From NCBI RefSeq assembly GCF_028606985.1, contig NZ_CP117416.1:4314501-4378500 (forward strand): a stretch of 64,000 bases of DNA, written 5' to 3'. Position 1 is the first letter of the stretch; every line of letters begins with the position of its first letter. Below, one piece after another: positions 17,745-26,505 of this stretch. A model generated the notes under the pieces. It was not told the DNA's origin, did no database searches, and worked only from the letters and a program-made list of their open reading frames with translations. This DNA is from Paenibacillus kyungheensis. GTDB taxonomy: Bacteria > Bacillota > Bacilli > Paenibacillales > Paenibacillaceae. The position numbers were made by a program, and so were the translations under genes.

Positions 17745-18638
17745 ATGAAAGTTCGTAAAGCGATTATACCTGCTGCTGGGCTTGGCACACGTCTGTTGCC
17801 TGCTACCAAAGCACAGCCGAAAGAAATGTTACCTATCGTTGATAAACCAGCGATTCAATATATTATTGAAGAAGCCGTTGCTAGTGGGATCGAATCTATC
17901 CTTATTGTTACCGGACGTGGCAAACGCTCGATTGAAGATCATTTTGACCATTCGATTGAACTTGAACTTGATTTAGCTTCCAAAGGGAAACATGCTTTAC
18001 TAGAACAGGTGAATCGTATTTCGGAACTGGCAGATATTCATTATATTCGTCAAAAGAAACCTTTAGGTCTAGGACATGCCATTTTGTGCGCCAAGCAATT
18101 TGTTGGAAATGAACCTTTTGCGGTACTACTGGGTGATGATCTTATCGTTAATGAAGTACCCGGATTACAACAATTATTGAATCAAAATGTATATCCTTCT
18201 ACAGCGATTGTAGGTGTACAACATGTACCTTATGAACATACGAATAAATACGGGATTGTCGCTCCATCGGTTATACCCAACACTCCTTATTCGATTATTC
18301 CTGTTAGCGATATTGTAGAAAAGCCGGCTATCGAAGATGCTCCATCTGATCTAGCAGTGATAGGACGGTATGTATTGCCTCCTGAAATCTTTGATTATTT
18401 AGAAGATACGTTACCTGGTAAAGGTGGCGAAATTCAATTAACCGATGCGATCTCACGCTTACCTCATATCGCAGCGTTAGAGATTCAAGGCAATCGTTAT
18501 GATATCGGTGATCCGCTTGGTTATGTCAAAGCAACAATTGATTTTGCTCTTCAGCGTCCTGAACTTCGTGATGAAGTCCAAACGTATTTGGATCAGTTGC
18601 AACATCGTGTTACTTCTTCTATCCCACAATTAGGATAA
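17745..18638 (+). CDS. galU: UTP-glucose-1-phosphate uridylyltransferase
   Basis: GalU makes UDP-glucose from UTP and glucose 1-phosphate, the donor for wall and surface glycosylation. The 297-residue nucleotidyltransferase has the opening RKAIIPAAGLGTRLLPATKA with the nucleotide-binding loop, then KPAIQYI and the FAVLLGDDL metal site near 126. GGAGGAATTCC precedes the start. It is the last gene of the glycosyltransferase group before a strong terminator, so the group appears to supply its own UDP-glucose. Equivalent to GtaB/YngB of Bacillus; galU is used as the general name. Confidence 0.93.
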   Translation: MKVRKAIIPAAGLGTRLLPATKAQPKEMLPIVDKPAIQYIIEEAVASGIESILIVTGRGKRSIEDHFDHSIELELDLASKGKHALLEQVNRISELADIHYIRQKKPLGLGHAILCAKQFVGNEPFAVLLGDDLIVNEVPGLQQLLNQNVYPSTAIVGVQHVPYEHTNKYGIVAPSVIPNTPYSIIPVSDIVEKPAIEDAPSDLAVIGRYVLPPEIFDYLEDTLPGKGGEIQLTDAISRLPHIAALEIQGNRYDIGDPLGYVKATIDFALQRPELRDEVQTYLDQLQHRVTSSIPQLG

Positions 18639-18706
18639 TGCTCTCAAGTAGCTATACATTATGATGATCATTTTGTATCTGCTATACATTATGTATCACA
18701 TCTATA

Positions 18707-18753
18707 AAAGAGTCTTGCTTTGCTGTTTGTCACAGCAGAACAAGACTCTTTTT
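18707..18753 (+). terminator. Terminator after galU
   Basis: AAAGAGTCTTG (18707-18717) pairs with CAAGACTCTTT (18741-18751), with an inner GCTG/CAGC stem, and runs into Ts. Confidence 0.88.
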
Positions 18754-18900
18754 GTTATACTGCTGTTGTTATCTATTACAGTATTACATCATCGACTATG
18801 ATGATGCACTGCACTGTATCTGCTGTTGTCCTTTAAATTAGATATTAATTAGGCTTACCTGGATTACATAATCTAATCATTCCTATCAAACGCTATAACA

Positions 18901-18966
18901 AAAAAGCTCTCTCACTTTCACCACTACAGCATAACAATCTGTAGTAGATCCAGCAAAAGAGCTTTT
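18901..18966 (-). terminator. Terminator after the quinol oxidase operon
   Basis: A long stem-loop: AAAAGCTCT pairs with AGAGCTTTT, and inside it CTACAG pairs with CTGTAG. On the minus strand it ends in six Ts. Confidence 0.8.
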
Positions 18967-19011
18967 AAAGTCTATCTCGTATCTTGCACTTATGAGTTCT
19001 TATCTAGTGGA

Positions 19012-19353
19012 TTAGTATCCTACGCCGTTGTAAGCCATGATCCATACAGAACCAGATACAACAACCAATACAATCGCTAGACCAAAAATCAAAGCCATTA
19101 CGTTCCAACGAGGTTGGTTACCTGTACGATCGCGTACATGCATAAAGAAGAATAGCTGTACAACGAACTGCAATACCGCAGTGATCATAATGATTAGAAT
19201 CGTTGCTGTTGCTTGGAACATATGGTTCATAACAACAACTAACGGAATAATCGTTAAGATAATCGAAAGGATAAAACCAATGATATAAGATTTAAGCGAG
19301 CCATGAGCATGATCTTCACCATGTGCATGTGAATCTGTTGAATGCTGCGCCAT
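19012..19353 (-). CDS. qoxD: Quinol oxidase subunit IV
   Basis: This is the small membrane subunit of the heme-copper quinol oxidase: 113 residues, three helices, and the family motif FVVQLFFFMH near residue 65. The N-terminus is unusually His-rich (SHAHGEDHAHG). It is the last gene of the qoxABCD-type operon, starting 1 base after qoxC. It is thought to assist assembly of the copper centre in subunit I. It could equally be named cyoD or ctaF-like; quinol type is inferred from subunit II. Confidence 0.92.
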   Translation of the reverse strand: MAQHSTDSHAHGEDHAHGSLKSYIIGFILSIILTIIPLVVVMNHMFQATATILIIMITAVLQFVVQLFFFMHVRDRTGNQPRWNVMALIFGLAIVLVVVSGSVWIMAYNGVGY

Positions 19354-19354
19354 A

Positions 19355-19975
19355 TTACATCACCCCCAACAAGTAGACGACGGATAGCAAGAAGATCCAT
19401 ACCGCGTCCAAAAAGTGCCAGTACAAGCTGATGACGTTAATTTTACCGCGTGTTACGTCAGTGATACCACGACGAGACAATTGGATAATCAATAACAACA
19501 TCCAGACTAGACCAACCGAGACGTGAAGTCCGTGAGTTCCGACAAGTGTGAAGAATGCACTTAGGAATGCACTTGCAGAGATTCCGTGTCCTTCTCCAAT
19601 CAATTTCACGAACTCTGTTACTTCAAGCCCGATAAATGCTGCACCTAGAATAAAAGTAACGATCAACCAAGAAATAAGTTGTTTTACATTTCCTTTGTTC
19701 ATAGCAAGTACAGCAAGTCCGCTTGTAAAACTACTTGTTAACAAGATAAATGTCTCAGCGATAACGCCAGGCATTTCGAATATTTCTGCACCACCGGGAC
19801 CACCGGCAGTGTTTTTATGAAGAACCACATATGTTGCAAATAAAGTACCGAACAAGATAACGTCGGTAATTAGGAAGATCCAGAAACCAAGAAGTTTCAT
19901 TTCTTGCGGATCGTGATGCCCGTGGTCATGACTATGATCATGGTCGTGACCATGCTGTGATACAGCTTGTGCCAT
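19355..19975 (-). CDS. qoxC: Quinol oxidase subunit III
   Basis: This heme-copper oxidase subunit III has 206 residues and five predicted helices, as in CyoC/QoxC. Characteristic segments are FLITDVILFGTLFATY near 33 and FTLVGTHGLHV near 140. The N-terminus carries a cluster of His and Asp (HGHDHDHSHDHGHHD), unusual in density. Its ATG overlaps the TAA of qoxB by one base (TAATG), so the subunits are translationally coupled. Confidence 0.95.
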   Translation of the reverse strand: MAQAVSQHGHDHDHSHDHGHHDPQEMKLLGFWIFLITDVILFGTLFATYVVLHKNTAGGPGGAEIFEMPGVIAETFILLTSSFTSGLAVLAMNKGNVKQLISWLIVTFILGAAFIGLEVTEFVKLIGEGHGISASAFLSAFFTLVGTHGLHVSVGLVWMLLLIIQLSRRGITDVTRGKINVISLYWHFLDAVWIFLLSVVYLLGVM

Positions 19976-21951
19976 TAGACCGTCCCCCTTATCGATGCTT
20001 CCGTCTTCTCAATTTCTTCAACTGGAATGTAATAGTCGGTATCGTATTGGAAAGAGCGAGCAATCATACAACCTGCTACACCAATCAGACCAAGAACCGC
20101 CATCCATGTCCATAAGAAGACAAAGCCGAATCCGGCAATAAAGAAGAATGTTGACATTATAATTGGAATTGCAGAGTTTTTCGGCATATGAATTGGAGCA
20201 TATACAGGTTTTGGCGGATTTTTCGGAAGCTTACCAGCCGCACGACGCTGTTTCTCAACCCATAGCGGATCTCTACTATCCACAACTGGAACCACTGCAA
20301 AGTTATACTCTGGTGCAGGAGAAGGAATACTCCATTCCAAAGTATGAGCGTCCCAGATATCGCCAGTCGTATCGACTTCACGATTTTTGATACTATAAGC
20401 AATTTGAAGAACTTGGAACAAGAACGCTACACCCATCAAGTATGCACCCATTGTGGATACAACGTTTAATGGACCCCAGCCAGTGTCCCAATCAAATGTA
20501 CTGATACGACGAGTCATACCCATTAGACCAAGCAGGTATTGAGGCATGAAACACACATAGAAACCAATGTTCCAGAACCAGAATGCCCATCTACCTAATG
20601 TTTCGTTCAGTTTGAAACCGAACATTTTTGGCCACCAGTAGTACATACCAGCGAAGTAACCGAATACTACACCACCGATAAGAACTTGGTGGAAGTGAGC
20701 AATTAGGAAGTAACTGTTATGATACTGGAAGTCAGCAGGAGCAACAGACAATAGAACCCCTGTCATACCACCGATAATAAAACATGGGATAAATCCGATC
20801 GTCCAGAGCATCGGCAGATCGAAGCGAATTCGACCACGATACATCGTAAACAACCAGTTAAAGATTTTAACCCCTGTAGGAATTGCAATCAGCATCGTGG
20901 ATAATGCGAAGAACGCATTAACATCTGCGCCAGAACCCATCGTGAAGAAGTGATGCGCCCAGGTAAAGAACGATACGAATGCAATAATCAACATGGCGAA
21001 TACCATGGATGTGTAACCAAATAGCTTTTTACGTGAGAATACGCTGACGATTTCGGAGAAAATACCGAACGCCGGTAATATAACAATGTATACCTCAGGG
21101 TGACCCCACATCCAGATCAAGTTGATATACATCATCGGGTTACCGCCACCATCGAGTGTAAAGAAGTGAGCCCCCGCAAACCTATCGATAAACAATAGTG
21201 CTAGTGTAACTGTCAAAATTGGGAAAGCGAAAATGATAATGATACATGTTGCGAATACAGACCATGTAAACATAGGCATTTTCATAAATGTCATGCCTGG
21301 TGCACGCATTTTGATAATCGTTACCAAGAAGTTAATACCCGTTGCAAGGGAACCAATACCTGAGATCTGAATACCCCAGATGTAGAAGTTCTGTCCAGGT
21401 CCTGGATTAAATTGGAGTTCTGATAGTGGTGGATAACTCAACCATCCTGCATCCGGTGAACCACCGATAACGAAAGATAAGTTAAATAGCATCGCACCCA
21501 AGAAGAACAACCAGAAACTTAATGCGTTCAAGAATGGATAAGCTACATCGCGTGCTCCTAATTGAAGAGGAACAACAATATTAAAGAGTCCGAACATAAA
21601 TGGCATCGCCATAAACAGGATCATAACTACGCCATGCGTCGTAAATACCTGATTATAATGTTCAGGATGTAAAAATTCGAGATTTGGGAATGCGAGTTGA
21701 GTACGCATCATAATGGCATCCACGCCGCCACGGAACAACATCAAAATCGAAGCAAGAATATACATGATACCGATTTTTTTGTGGTCAACTGTTGTTAAAT
21801 AATTACGCCACAACCAGCCCCATTTTTTGAAATAGGTGAGTCCCACAACGATAGCAATCATCGCAAGTCCGATAGATACATCTGCACCGTAAATTAGTGG
21901 GTCGCCGGTGACGAAAAAGTCAGATGCAAAATCTTTAATTTTCTCGAGCAT
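19975..21951 (-). CDS. qoxB: Quinol oxidase subunit I (heme-copper catalytic subunit)
   Basis: This is the catalytic subunit reducing O2 to water and pumping protons. The 658-residue, roughly 15-helix protein carries the heme/CuB signature WGHPEVY at about 284, the double His of WAHHFFT and a LIAHFHQVL heme-ligand helix near 420. Its length, with N- and C-terminal helices beyond the 12-helix core, matches CyoB/QoxB of quinol oxidases. In Firmicutes the donor is menaquinol and the enzyme aa3-600 type; the heme type cannot be read from sequence. Second gene of the operon, with GGGGAG before the start. Confidence 0.97.
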   Translation of the reverse strand: MLEKIKDFASDFFVTGDPLIYGADVSIGLAMIAIVVGLTYFKKWGWLWRNYLTTVDHKKIGIMYILASILMLFRGGVDAIMMRTQLAFPNLEFLHPEHYNQVFTTHGVVMILFMAMPFMFGLFNIVVPLQLGARDVAYPFLNALSFWLFFLGAMLFNLSFVIGGSPDAGWLSYPPLSELQFNPGPGQNFYIWGIQISGIGSLATGINFLVTIIKMRAPGMTFMKMPMFTWSVFATCIIIIFAFPILTVTLALLFIDRFAGAHFFTLDGGGNPMMYINLIWMWGHPEVYIVILPAFGIFSEIVSVFSRKKLFGYTSMVFAMLIIAFVSFFTWAHHFFTMGSGADVNAFFALSTMLIAIPTGVKIFNWLFTMYRGRIRFDLPMLWTIGFIPCFIIGGMTGVLLSVAPADFQYHNSYFLIAHFHQVLIGGVVFGYFAGMYYWWPKMFGFKLNETLGRWAFWFWNIGFYVCFMPQYLLGLMGMTRRISTFDWDTGWGPLNVVSTMGAYLMGVAFLFQVLQIAYSIKNREVDTTGDIWDAHTLEWSIPSPAPEYNFAVVPVVDSRDPLWVEKQRRAAGKLPKNPPKPVYAPIHMPKNSAIPIIMSTFFFIAGFGFVFLWTWMAVLGLIGVAGCMIARSFQYDTDYYIPVEEIEKTEASIRGTV

Positions 21952-22019
21952 CGGGGAGCTCCTTTCCCTGTCTTTTATGTCACACGCTACGGTACAACTA
22001 ACTTCAAATAAATCTGAAC

Positions 22020-23051
22020 TTAATTGCTAGTATTCGTGTCTGTGCTTTCTTGATCATTCATTTCCATGCCATCGTGATCGCCTGTTCCCATATCACTTTG
22101 TCCTTCTTCACTTTGTTTCTCATCAATCTGAGTAGAAGGAGTGGTGTGAGTAGCACGATCTTTACCGCCTGCTAAACCGCCTGGCAAGTATTTGGTAACA
22201 AGTTGTTGGAATAGACCTTCCGGGAATGCAGAAAACGTTTGTTTGTCAGCAGTTCCAGGAACCGTTAGCGACTGGTATGTTTCCATACTCATAGGTTTAG
22301 ACTCGGTTTTAACTTTGTTGACCCAAGTCTGATATTGCTCGTCAGATACAGCATTCACATCGAATCTCATTTGGGAAAAATGCTCACCACTGAAGTTAGC
22401 ACCTGATCCAAAGAATGTTCCTTGATGATCAGCTTGTAGATACAATGTCATAGCCATACCCGACATCGTATAAATTTGTCCACCAAGTTCTGGCACCCAG
22501 AAAGAATTCATCGGAGCATCAGAAGTCAGTTCAAATCGTACAGGTGTATCTTCTGGAATCGTAATAGAGTTCACAGAAGCAATACCTTCGCCCGGGTACA
22601 TAAATAACCATTTCCAGTCCATAGAAGCAACTTGGATTGTAATAGGTTCCTTCTGTGATTGAATCGCTACAGAAGGCTCTAATGCATAAGTGTAACGCAC
22701 AGTTACGATACCAAGTACAGCAATAACGATGATTGGAATCCCCCACCAGATGGTTTCAAGCTTGGTGCTGTGGTTGAAATCCGGATCATATTTTGCTTTT
22801 CTACCTGGTTTGTCACGGTATCTCCACACTATAACAAAAGTGAGTATCGTTACCGGAACAATAACAATGGCAGTTAGAATCGTGGAAATCACGATTAGAT
22901 CTCTTTGTCCTGCGGCAATAGGTCCTTTCGGATCGAGAACAAAGTAATTGTGGCTACCTGCATAAAGTGCCCATACCGTCAAAGCGAGTGACAGAACCGA
23001 CACAATAATCATAACCCACATCATAAGACGAGAACCCGGTTTTTTGTTCAT
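22020..23051 (-). CDS. qoxA: Quinol oxidase subunit II
   Basis: Subunit II has 343 residues, two N-terminal membrane helices (about 10-32 and 55-78) and a cupredoxin domain outside. That domain contains no cysteine, so the CuA site of cytochrome c oxidases is absent; this marks the complex as a quinol oxidase. The C-terminal 60 residues are low complexity (Thr/Ser/Asp/Glu). I chose the ATG at 23051, preceded by AAGGGGAT, over an upstream open stretch lacking a site. No lipobox Cys is evident at the N-terminus. First gene of the operon. Confidence 0.94.
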   Translation of the reverse strand: MNKKPGSRLMMWVMIIVSVLSLALTVWALYAGSHNYFVLDPKGPIAAGQRDLIVISTILTAIVIVPVTILTFVIVWRYRDKPGRKAKYDPDFNHSTKLETIWWGIPIIVIAVLGIVTVRYTYALEPSVAIQSQKEPITIQVASMDWKWLFMYPGEGIASVNSITIPEDTPVRFELTSDAPMNSFWVPELGGQIYTMSGMAMTLYLQADHQGTFFGSGANFSGEHFSQMRFDVNAVSDEQYQTWVNKVKTESKPMSMETYQSLTVPGTADKQTFSAFPEGLFQQLVTKYLPGGLAGGKDRATHTTPSTQIDEKQSEEGQSDMGTGDHDGMEMNDQESTDTNTSN

Positions 23052-23262
23052 CTTAATCCCCTTTCTCACATAACGTTTAAGACGTTCATAATATTGAAAC
23101 CACACATTTCTATGTTAACACTAAGTGTGCTATTTGCGTATCCATAGAAGGTGTAAATTCCACATTTTTTTGACTTGTTAACAAATCTGTCAATTTATTA
23201 ACAGGTTATCGTGAATCTTTTCACATTATTTATATATTATCATATTGTGATTCCGTAAAAAA

Positions 23263-23292
23263 GCCCCTTTAAGAATTAATTCTTAAAGGAGC
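23263..23292 (-). terminator. Terminator between the small membrane gene and qoxA
   Basis: GCTCCTTTAAGAATT pairs almost perfectly with AATTCTTAAAGGGGC and is followed on the minus strand by six Ts. Confidence 0.88.
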
Positions 23293-23337
23293 ATGTATTT
23301 AATTAAAAAGGATTTATTTTATCGTAAATCTCATTTT

Positions 23338-23607
23338 TTAATCATCATTGATACTTTCTTTTCCTTCTTCATTACGAACCTGCATAGAACCGATCGATTT
23401 ACCAATAAAGTAAATAAATACACTTCCTACTACACATCCGATACCCATCATCAATCCAGCGTTGTTATCATTAAATGGTTGGATATTCAAAATAATCGTT
23501 ACTACACCAACAACAAAAGCAATCCAACCTATAATTGTTAGCAAACGAGTTAATCCACGCGCATTTTTTCCGGGTGAATTTGAACGGCCTTTTGTATTTG
23601 TCGCCAT
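23338..23607 (-). CDS. Small two-helix membrane protein, function unknown
   Basis: This 89-residue protein has a basic, Ser/Gly-rich start, hydrophobic helices at about 20-42 and 52-74, and an acidic tail (EEGKESINDD). ATG at 23607 is chosen because AGAGGGGAG lies 7-8 bases upstream; a GTG three codons earlier abuts that site. I do not recognise the family. It is a single gene with its own terminator upstream of qoxA. Confidence 0.65.
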   Translation of the reverse strand: MATNTKGRSNSPGKNARGLTRLLTIIGWIAFVVGVVTIILNIQPFNDNNAGLMMGIGCVVGSVFIYFIGKSIGSMQVRNEEGKESINDD

Positions 23608-23616
23608 ATTAAGCAC

Positions 23617-23971
23617 TCCCCTCTTATGTTAGTATCCATTGCTACTCCAAACTAGGAGCACTTTAAAAATTACGTTTCTATTGTTATAGTCTCTATTACC
23701 ACAATTTGCCCCTTTTGATTCGTTATTTAATTATATTCTTCTTATTTCTATATTATTTATTACAAATTATTGTCAAATAGTATGTATTTCATGGTCAAAA
23801 AGGCGACATTCTCTGTATAATACAGAAAATATCGCCTTAGTTCATCTCCCTATTAATATATTCATAGTTACATATTTGATAAGAATATATTTATATATAG
23901 AAGAAAAAAATATTTTTTCATTACTTCTCGTCAAAATATTCGTAGATTAACTGTATGATTAGACCCGAATT
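23617..23971. other. Intergenic region between fucosidase and small membrane gene
   Basis: An AT-rich 355-base stretch without a gene. It contains the fucosidase terminator at 23796-23838 and presumably the promoter of the small membrane gene; no convincing -35/-10 pair was identified. Confidence 0.6.
23796..23838 (-). terminator. Terminator after the GH95 gene
   Basis: AAGGCGA (23800-23806) pairs with TCGCCTT (23832-23838), with an inner TTCTGTA/TACAGAA stem, followed by Ts on the minus strand. Confidence 0.82.
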
Positions 23972-26389
23972 TTAGACCTTTGCATGTAATGTATAACTTC
24001 TTCCCGCTTCCGCAGTAAACTCCAGCACAAAATCAGTTTGTTGCTCATCAGGTTCAGTCAATGTAGAAGCTGTTAATGGATCTTCCAATTGCAGAGCAAT
24101 AGAACTCACCAAGCGACAGGTTCCATGAAACTGCGATTCTACTGTCACTTCTACCAGTTGTGCTTGTTGCCAGTGCATATCTACTGTATATCCGCCACGT
24201 GCCCGTAGCCCTTTCACAAGTCCTTTATTCCATACTTGTGGCAACGCAGGCAGTAGATGTAGTTCTTGTAAATGGCTTTGAAGCAACATTTCAGCAATAC
24301 CTGCGGTTCCACCAAAATTACCATCAATCTGAAATGGAGGATGAGCATCAAATAGATTCGGATATGTAGAACGCGATAATAACGTACTTACAAATTCATG
24401 TGCAGTCTCTCCATCCAACAAACGAGCATACAGATTAATAAGCCAAGCACAGCTCCATCCGGTATGCCCTCCGCCATGCTGAATACGTCGTTCTAGCGAG
24501 ACACGAGCAGCTTCTACTAGCTCAGGTGTCTGATAACGATTAATCTCATGCCCGGGATACAGACCATACAAATGAGACACATGACGATGCCCTGGTTCAT
24601 GCTCTTCATAATCCCGGTACCATTCTTGTAATTGACCATGGCGACCAATATGAAAAGGATATAAGCGCTTATAAGTCTCTTGTAGCTCAGTTGCCCAATC
24701 TTGATCGACTTCAAGCAATGTTGTGCTGGTGATACAGTGATCTAATAATTCGCGGATCAATGTCATATCCATCGTAGATGCTGCTGATGTACTACATCCT
24801 TCTCCAGAAGCAGTTAGAAATTTATTTTCAGGTGAAGTCGAAGGAACAGTAACCAAATAGCCTTCACGATCTTCAACCAACCAATCCAGTGCAAACCTAG
24901 CAGCTTCTTTCAAAATCGGATAAGCCGTTTCCCGTAAAAAGTCTAGATCACGATGATATTCATAATGCTCCCACAGATGCGCACATAACCAGATTCCACC
25001 AAGAGGCCAGAACGCCCAGCTTGCATCGCCTTGAGTCGGTACAGCCAAGCGCCAGAGATCACTATTATGATGGGTTGTCCAACCTTTAGCTCCATAATGA
25101 ACTTTCGCCGCTTCCTGACCACTTACACTCAGATCTTCTATCATACGAAATAACGGTTGATGACATTCTGAAAGCTGACACACTTCAGCAGGCCAGTAAT
25201 TCATCTGTGTATTGATATTCGTGGTGTAATCACTATTCCACGGAGCTTGTACATGTTCATTCCATATCCCTTGTAGATTAGCTGGCTCACTTCCAGGTCT
25301 GGATGAGGAGATTAACAAATATCTTCCATAATGAAAATATAGTGCTTCTAAATCTGGATCATGACGATGCTGTTGATATTGTTGCAGTCGCTGATCGGTT
25401 GGTAATTCTTGGTCAGTTATACTTTGATCGGATGCTAACAGATGTTGCTCATCTTCTAATTGAAGCTCTACCCGATTAAATAGACTACTATAATCTGCTA
25501 GATGTTGTTCTAACAATGACTGGTATCCGATACTTCCCGCTTGATTGAGAATAGCTACACATTCTTCTGCTAATACACGTCCACTACTTCCCGGGACTTG
25601 ATCGTATCCTTCAAAGTTAGTAACGACTGATAATACAATCATAATTTCATGTGCTTCTTGAATAGATAAGTGCTGATCTTCTACTTGAATATGTCCTTGA
25701 TCTACATACACTTTGACGCCTACATGAAATTGAATACCTTGCTCTGCTTGTGCATCATACGCGTAAGGTGGTTCTGTCTGGCGATAGTCTTCGATACTTG
25801 GCAAGCAATAGCCAGCTAACGATAATTCATGATCTTGAGCATACTGTTGATGTGGTTGTACACTATCTAGCCGTACATGAATATTCAGAGGTTGCTGACC
25901 ATCACTACGTAACCGATAGACCATCACTTGATGCGGATGACTGACAAATACTTCTTTTTCGATACGATGTCCATCTGCTTGCCATGATGTACGAGTGAGC
26001 GCTTGATCTACCAGTAACTCACGACGATAATCTGTAATTACAGGTTCAGTCGCAGGGTATTGTATATCAACCCACAGGTCGCCTACAGGTTGATAACCTT
26101 CAGTATCGTGCCCTAACATGCTGGTGTTAATAATCGATTGTGCTTCTTCTAATTGGTTATCAAAAATCAGTTCTCGAACATGAGATAACTCAGCTAGACT
26201 ACTAGGATTGACTGTCTCACGTGGTTTCCCTGACCATAATGTATCTTCATTCAATTGAATACGATCCTGCTGTATACCACCAAATACCATGCCTCCTAGA
26301 CGACCATTCCCTATCGGTAACGCTTCCTCCCAGAGTTGTGCAGGTTGGTTGTACCATAGTTTCCATAACGACTGCTTGTTTTGATCCAT
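23972..26389 (-). CDS. Alpha-L-fucosidase, glycoside hydrolase family 95
   Basis: This is an inverting GH95 enzyme of about 805 residues, expected to cut alpha-1,2-linked L-fucose (some members prefer L-galactose). The opening [20 protein letters not shown] is diagnostic. Catalytic-site segments known from Bifidobacterium AfcA are present: [12 protein letters not shown] near 393, SPENKF near 520 and DGNFGG near 688. There is no signal peptide, so it acts inside the cell on imported oligosaccharide. The start at 26389 has GGAGG upstream. It follows an ABC importer but beyond a hairpin terminator at 26439, so expression may be partly uncoupled. Confidence 0.93.
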   Translation of the reverse strand: MDQNKQSLWKLWYNQPAQLWEEALPIGNGRLGGMVFGGIQQDRIQLNEDTLWSGKPRETVNPSSLAELSHVRELIFDNQLEEAQSIINTSMLGHDTEGYQPVGDLWVDIQYPATEPVITDYRRELLVDQALTRTSWQADGHRIEKEVFVSHPHQVMVYRLRSDGQQPLNIHVRLDSVQPHQQYAQDHELSLAGYCLPSIEDYRQTEPPYAYDAQAEQGIQFHVGVKVYVDQGHIQVEDQHLSIQEAHEIMIVLSVVTNFEGYDQVPGSSGRVLAEECVAILNQAGSIGYQSLLEQHLADYSSLFNRVELQLEDEQHLLASDQSITDQELPTDQRLQQYQQHRHDPDLEALYFHYGRYLLISSSRPGSEPANLQGIWNEHVQAPWNSDYTTNINTQMNYWPAEVCQLSECHQPLFRMIEDLSVSGQEAAKVHYGAKGWTTHHNSDLWRLAVPTQGDASWAFWPLGGIWLCAHLWEHYEYHRDLDFLRETAYPILKEAARFALDWLVEDREGYLVTVPSTSPENKFLTASGEGCSTSAASTMDMTLIRELLDHCITSTTLLEVDQDWATELQETYKRLYPFHIGRHGQLQEWYRDYEEHEPGHRHVSHLYGLYPGHEINRYQTPELVEAARVSLERRIQHGGGHTGWSCAWLINLYARLLDGETAHEFVSTLLSRSTYPNLFDAHPPFQIDGNFGGTAGIAEMLLQSHLQELHLLPALPQVWNKGLVKGLRARGGYTVDMHWQQAQLVEVTVESQFHGTCRLVSSIALQLEDPLTASTLTEPDEQQTDFVLEFTAEAGRSYTLHAKV

Positions 26390-26438
26390 CGGTATATGAC
26401 CTCCTGATTGAAATTCGTACATTTGAAATTCATACATA

Positions 26439-26466
26439 AAGGGGCTTCGTTAATCCGAAGCCCCTC
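26439..26466 (-). terminator. Terminator between binding-protein and fucosidase genes
   Basis: A compact hairpin, AGGGGCTTCG / CGAAGCCCCT, with a 5-6 base loop followed by TTT on the minus strand. It may attenuate transcription into the fucosidase gene rather than stop it fully. Confidence 0.8.
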
Positions 26467-26505
26467 TTTGCGCTGTATCACAGCTTTTGCAATTATCTAA
26501 GATGT

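Larger units (their letters stand above)
18639..19011. other. Convergent intergenic region between galU and the quinol oxidase operon
   Basis: No gene is seen in these 373 bases. The region holds one terminator for each direction, a repeated GCTATACATTATG (about 18647 and 18681), and a weak hairpin (TACAGT...ACTGTA) around 18778-18820. Confidence 0.7.

Noticed and set aside
22020..23051. Subunit II as cytochrome c oxidase (ctaC)
   Set aside because: No cysteine in the domain, so no CuA centre; quinol oxidase is the better reading.
23175..23184. TTGTTAACAA upstream of qoxA as a Rex (redox) operator
   Set aside because: It is only a 10-bp palindrome and lacks the TTGTGAA...TTCACAA arrangement; common by chance in AT-rich DNA.
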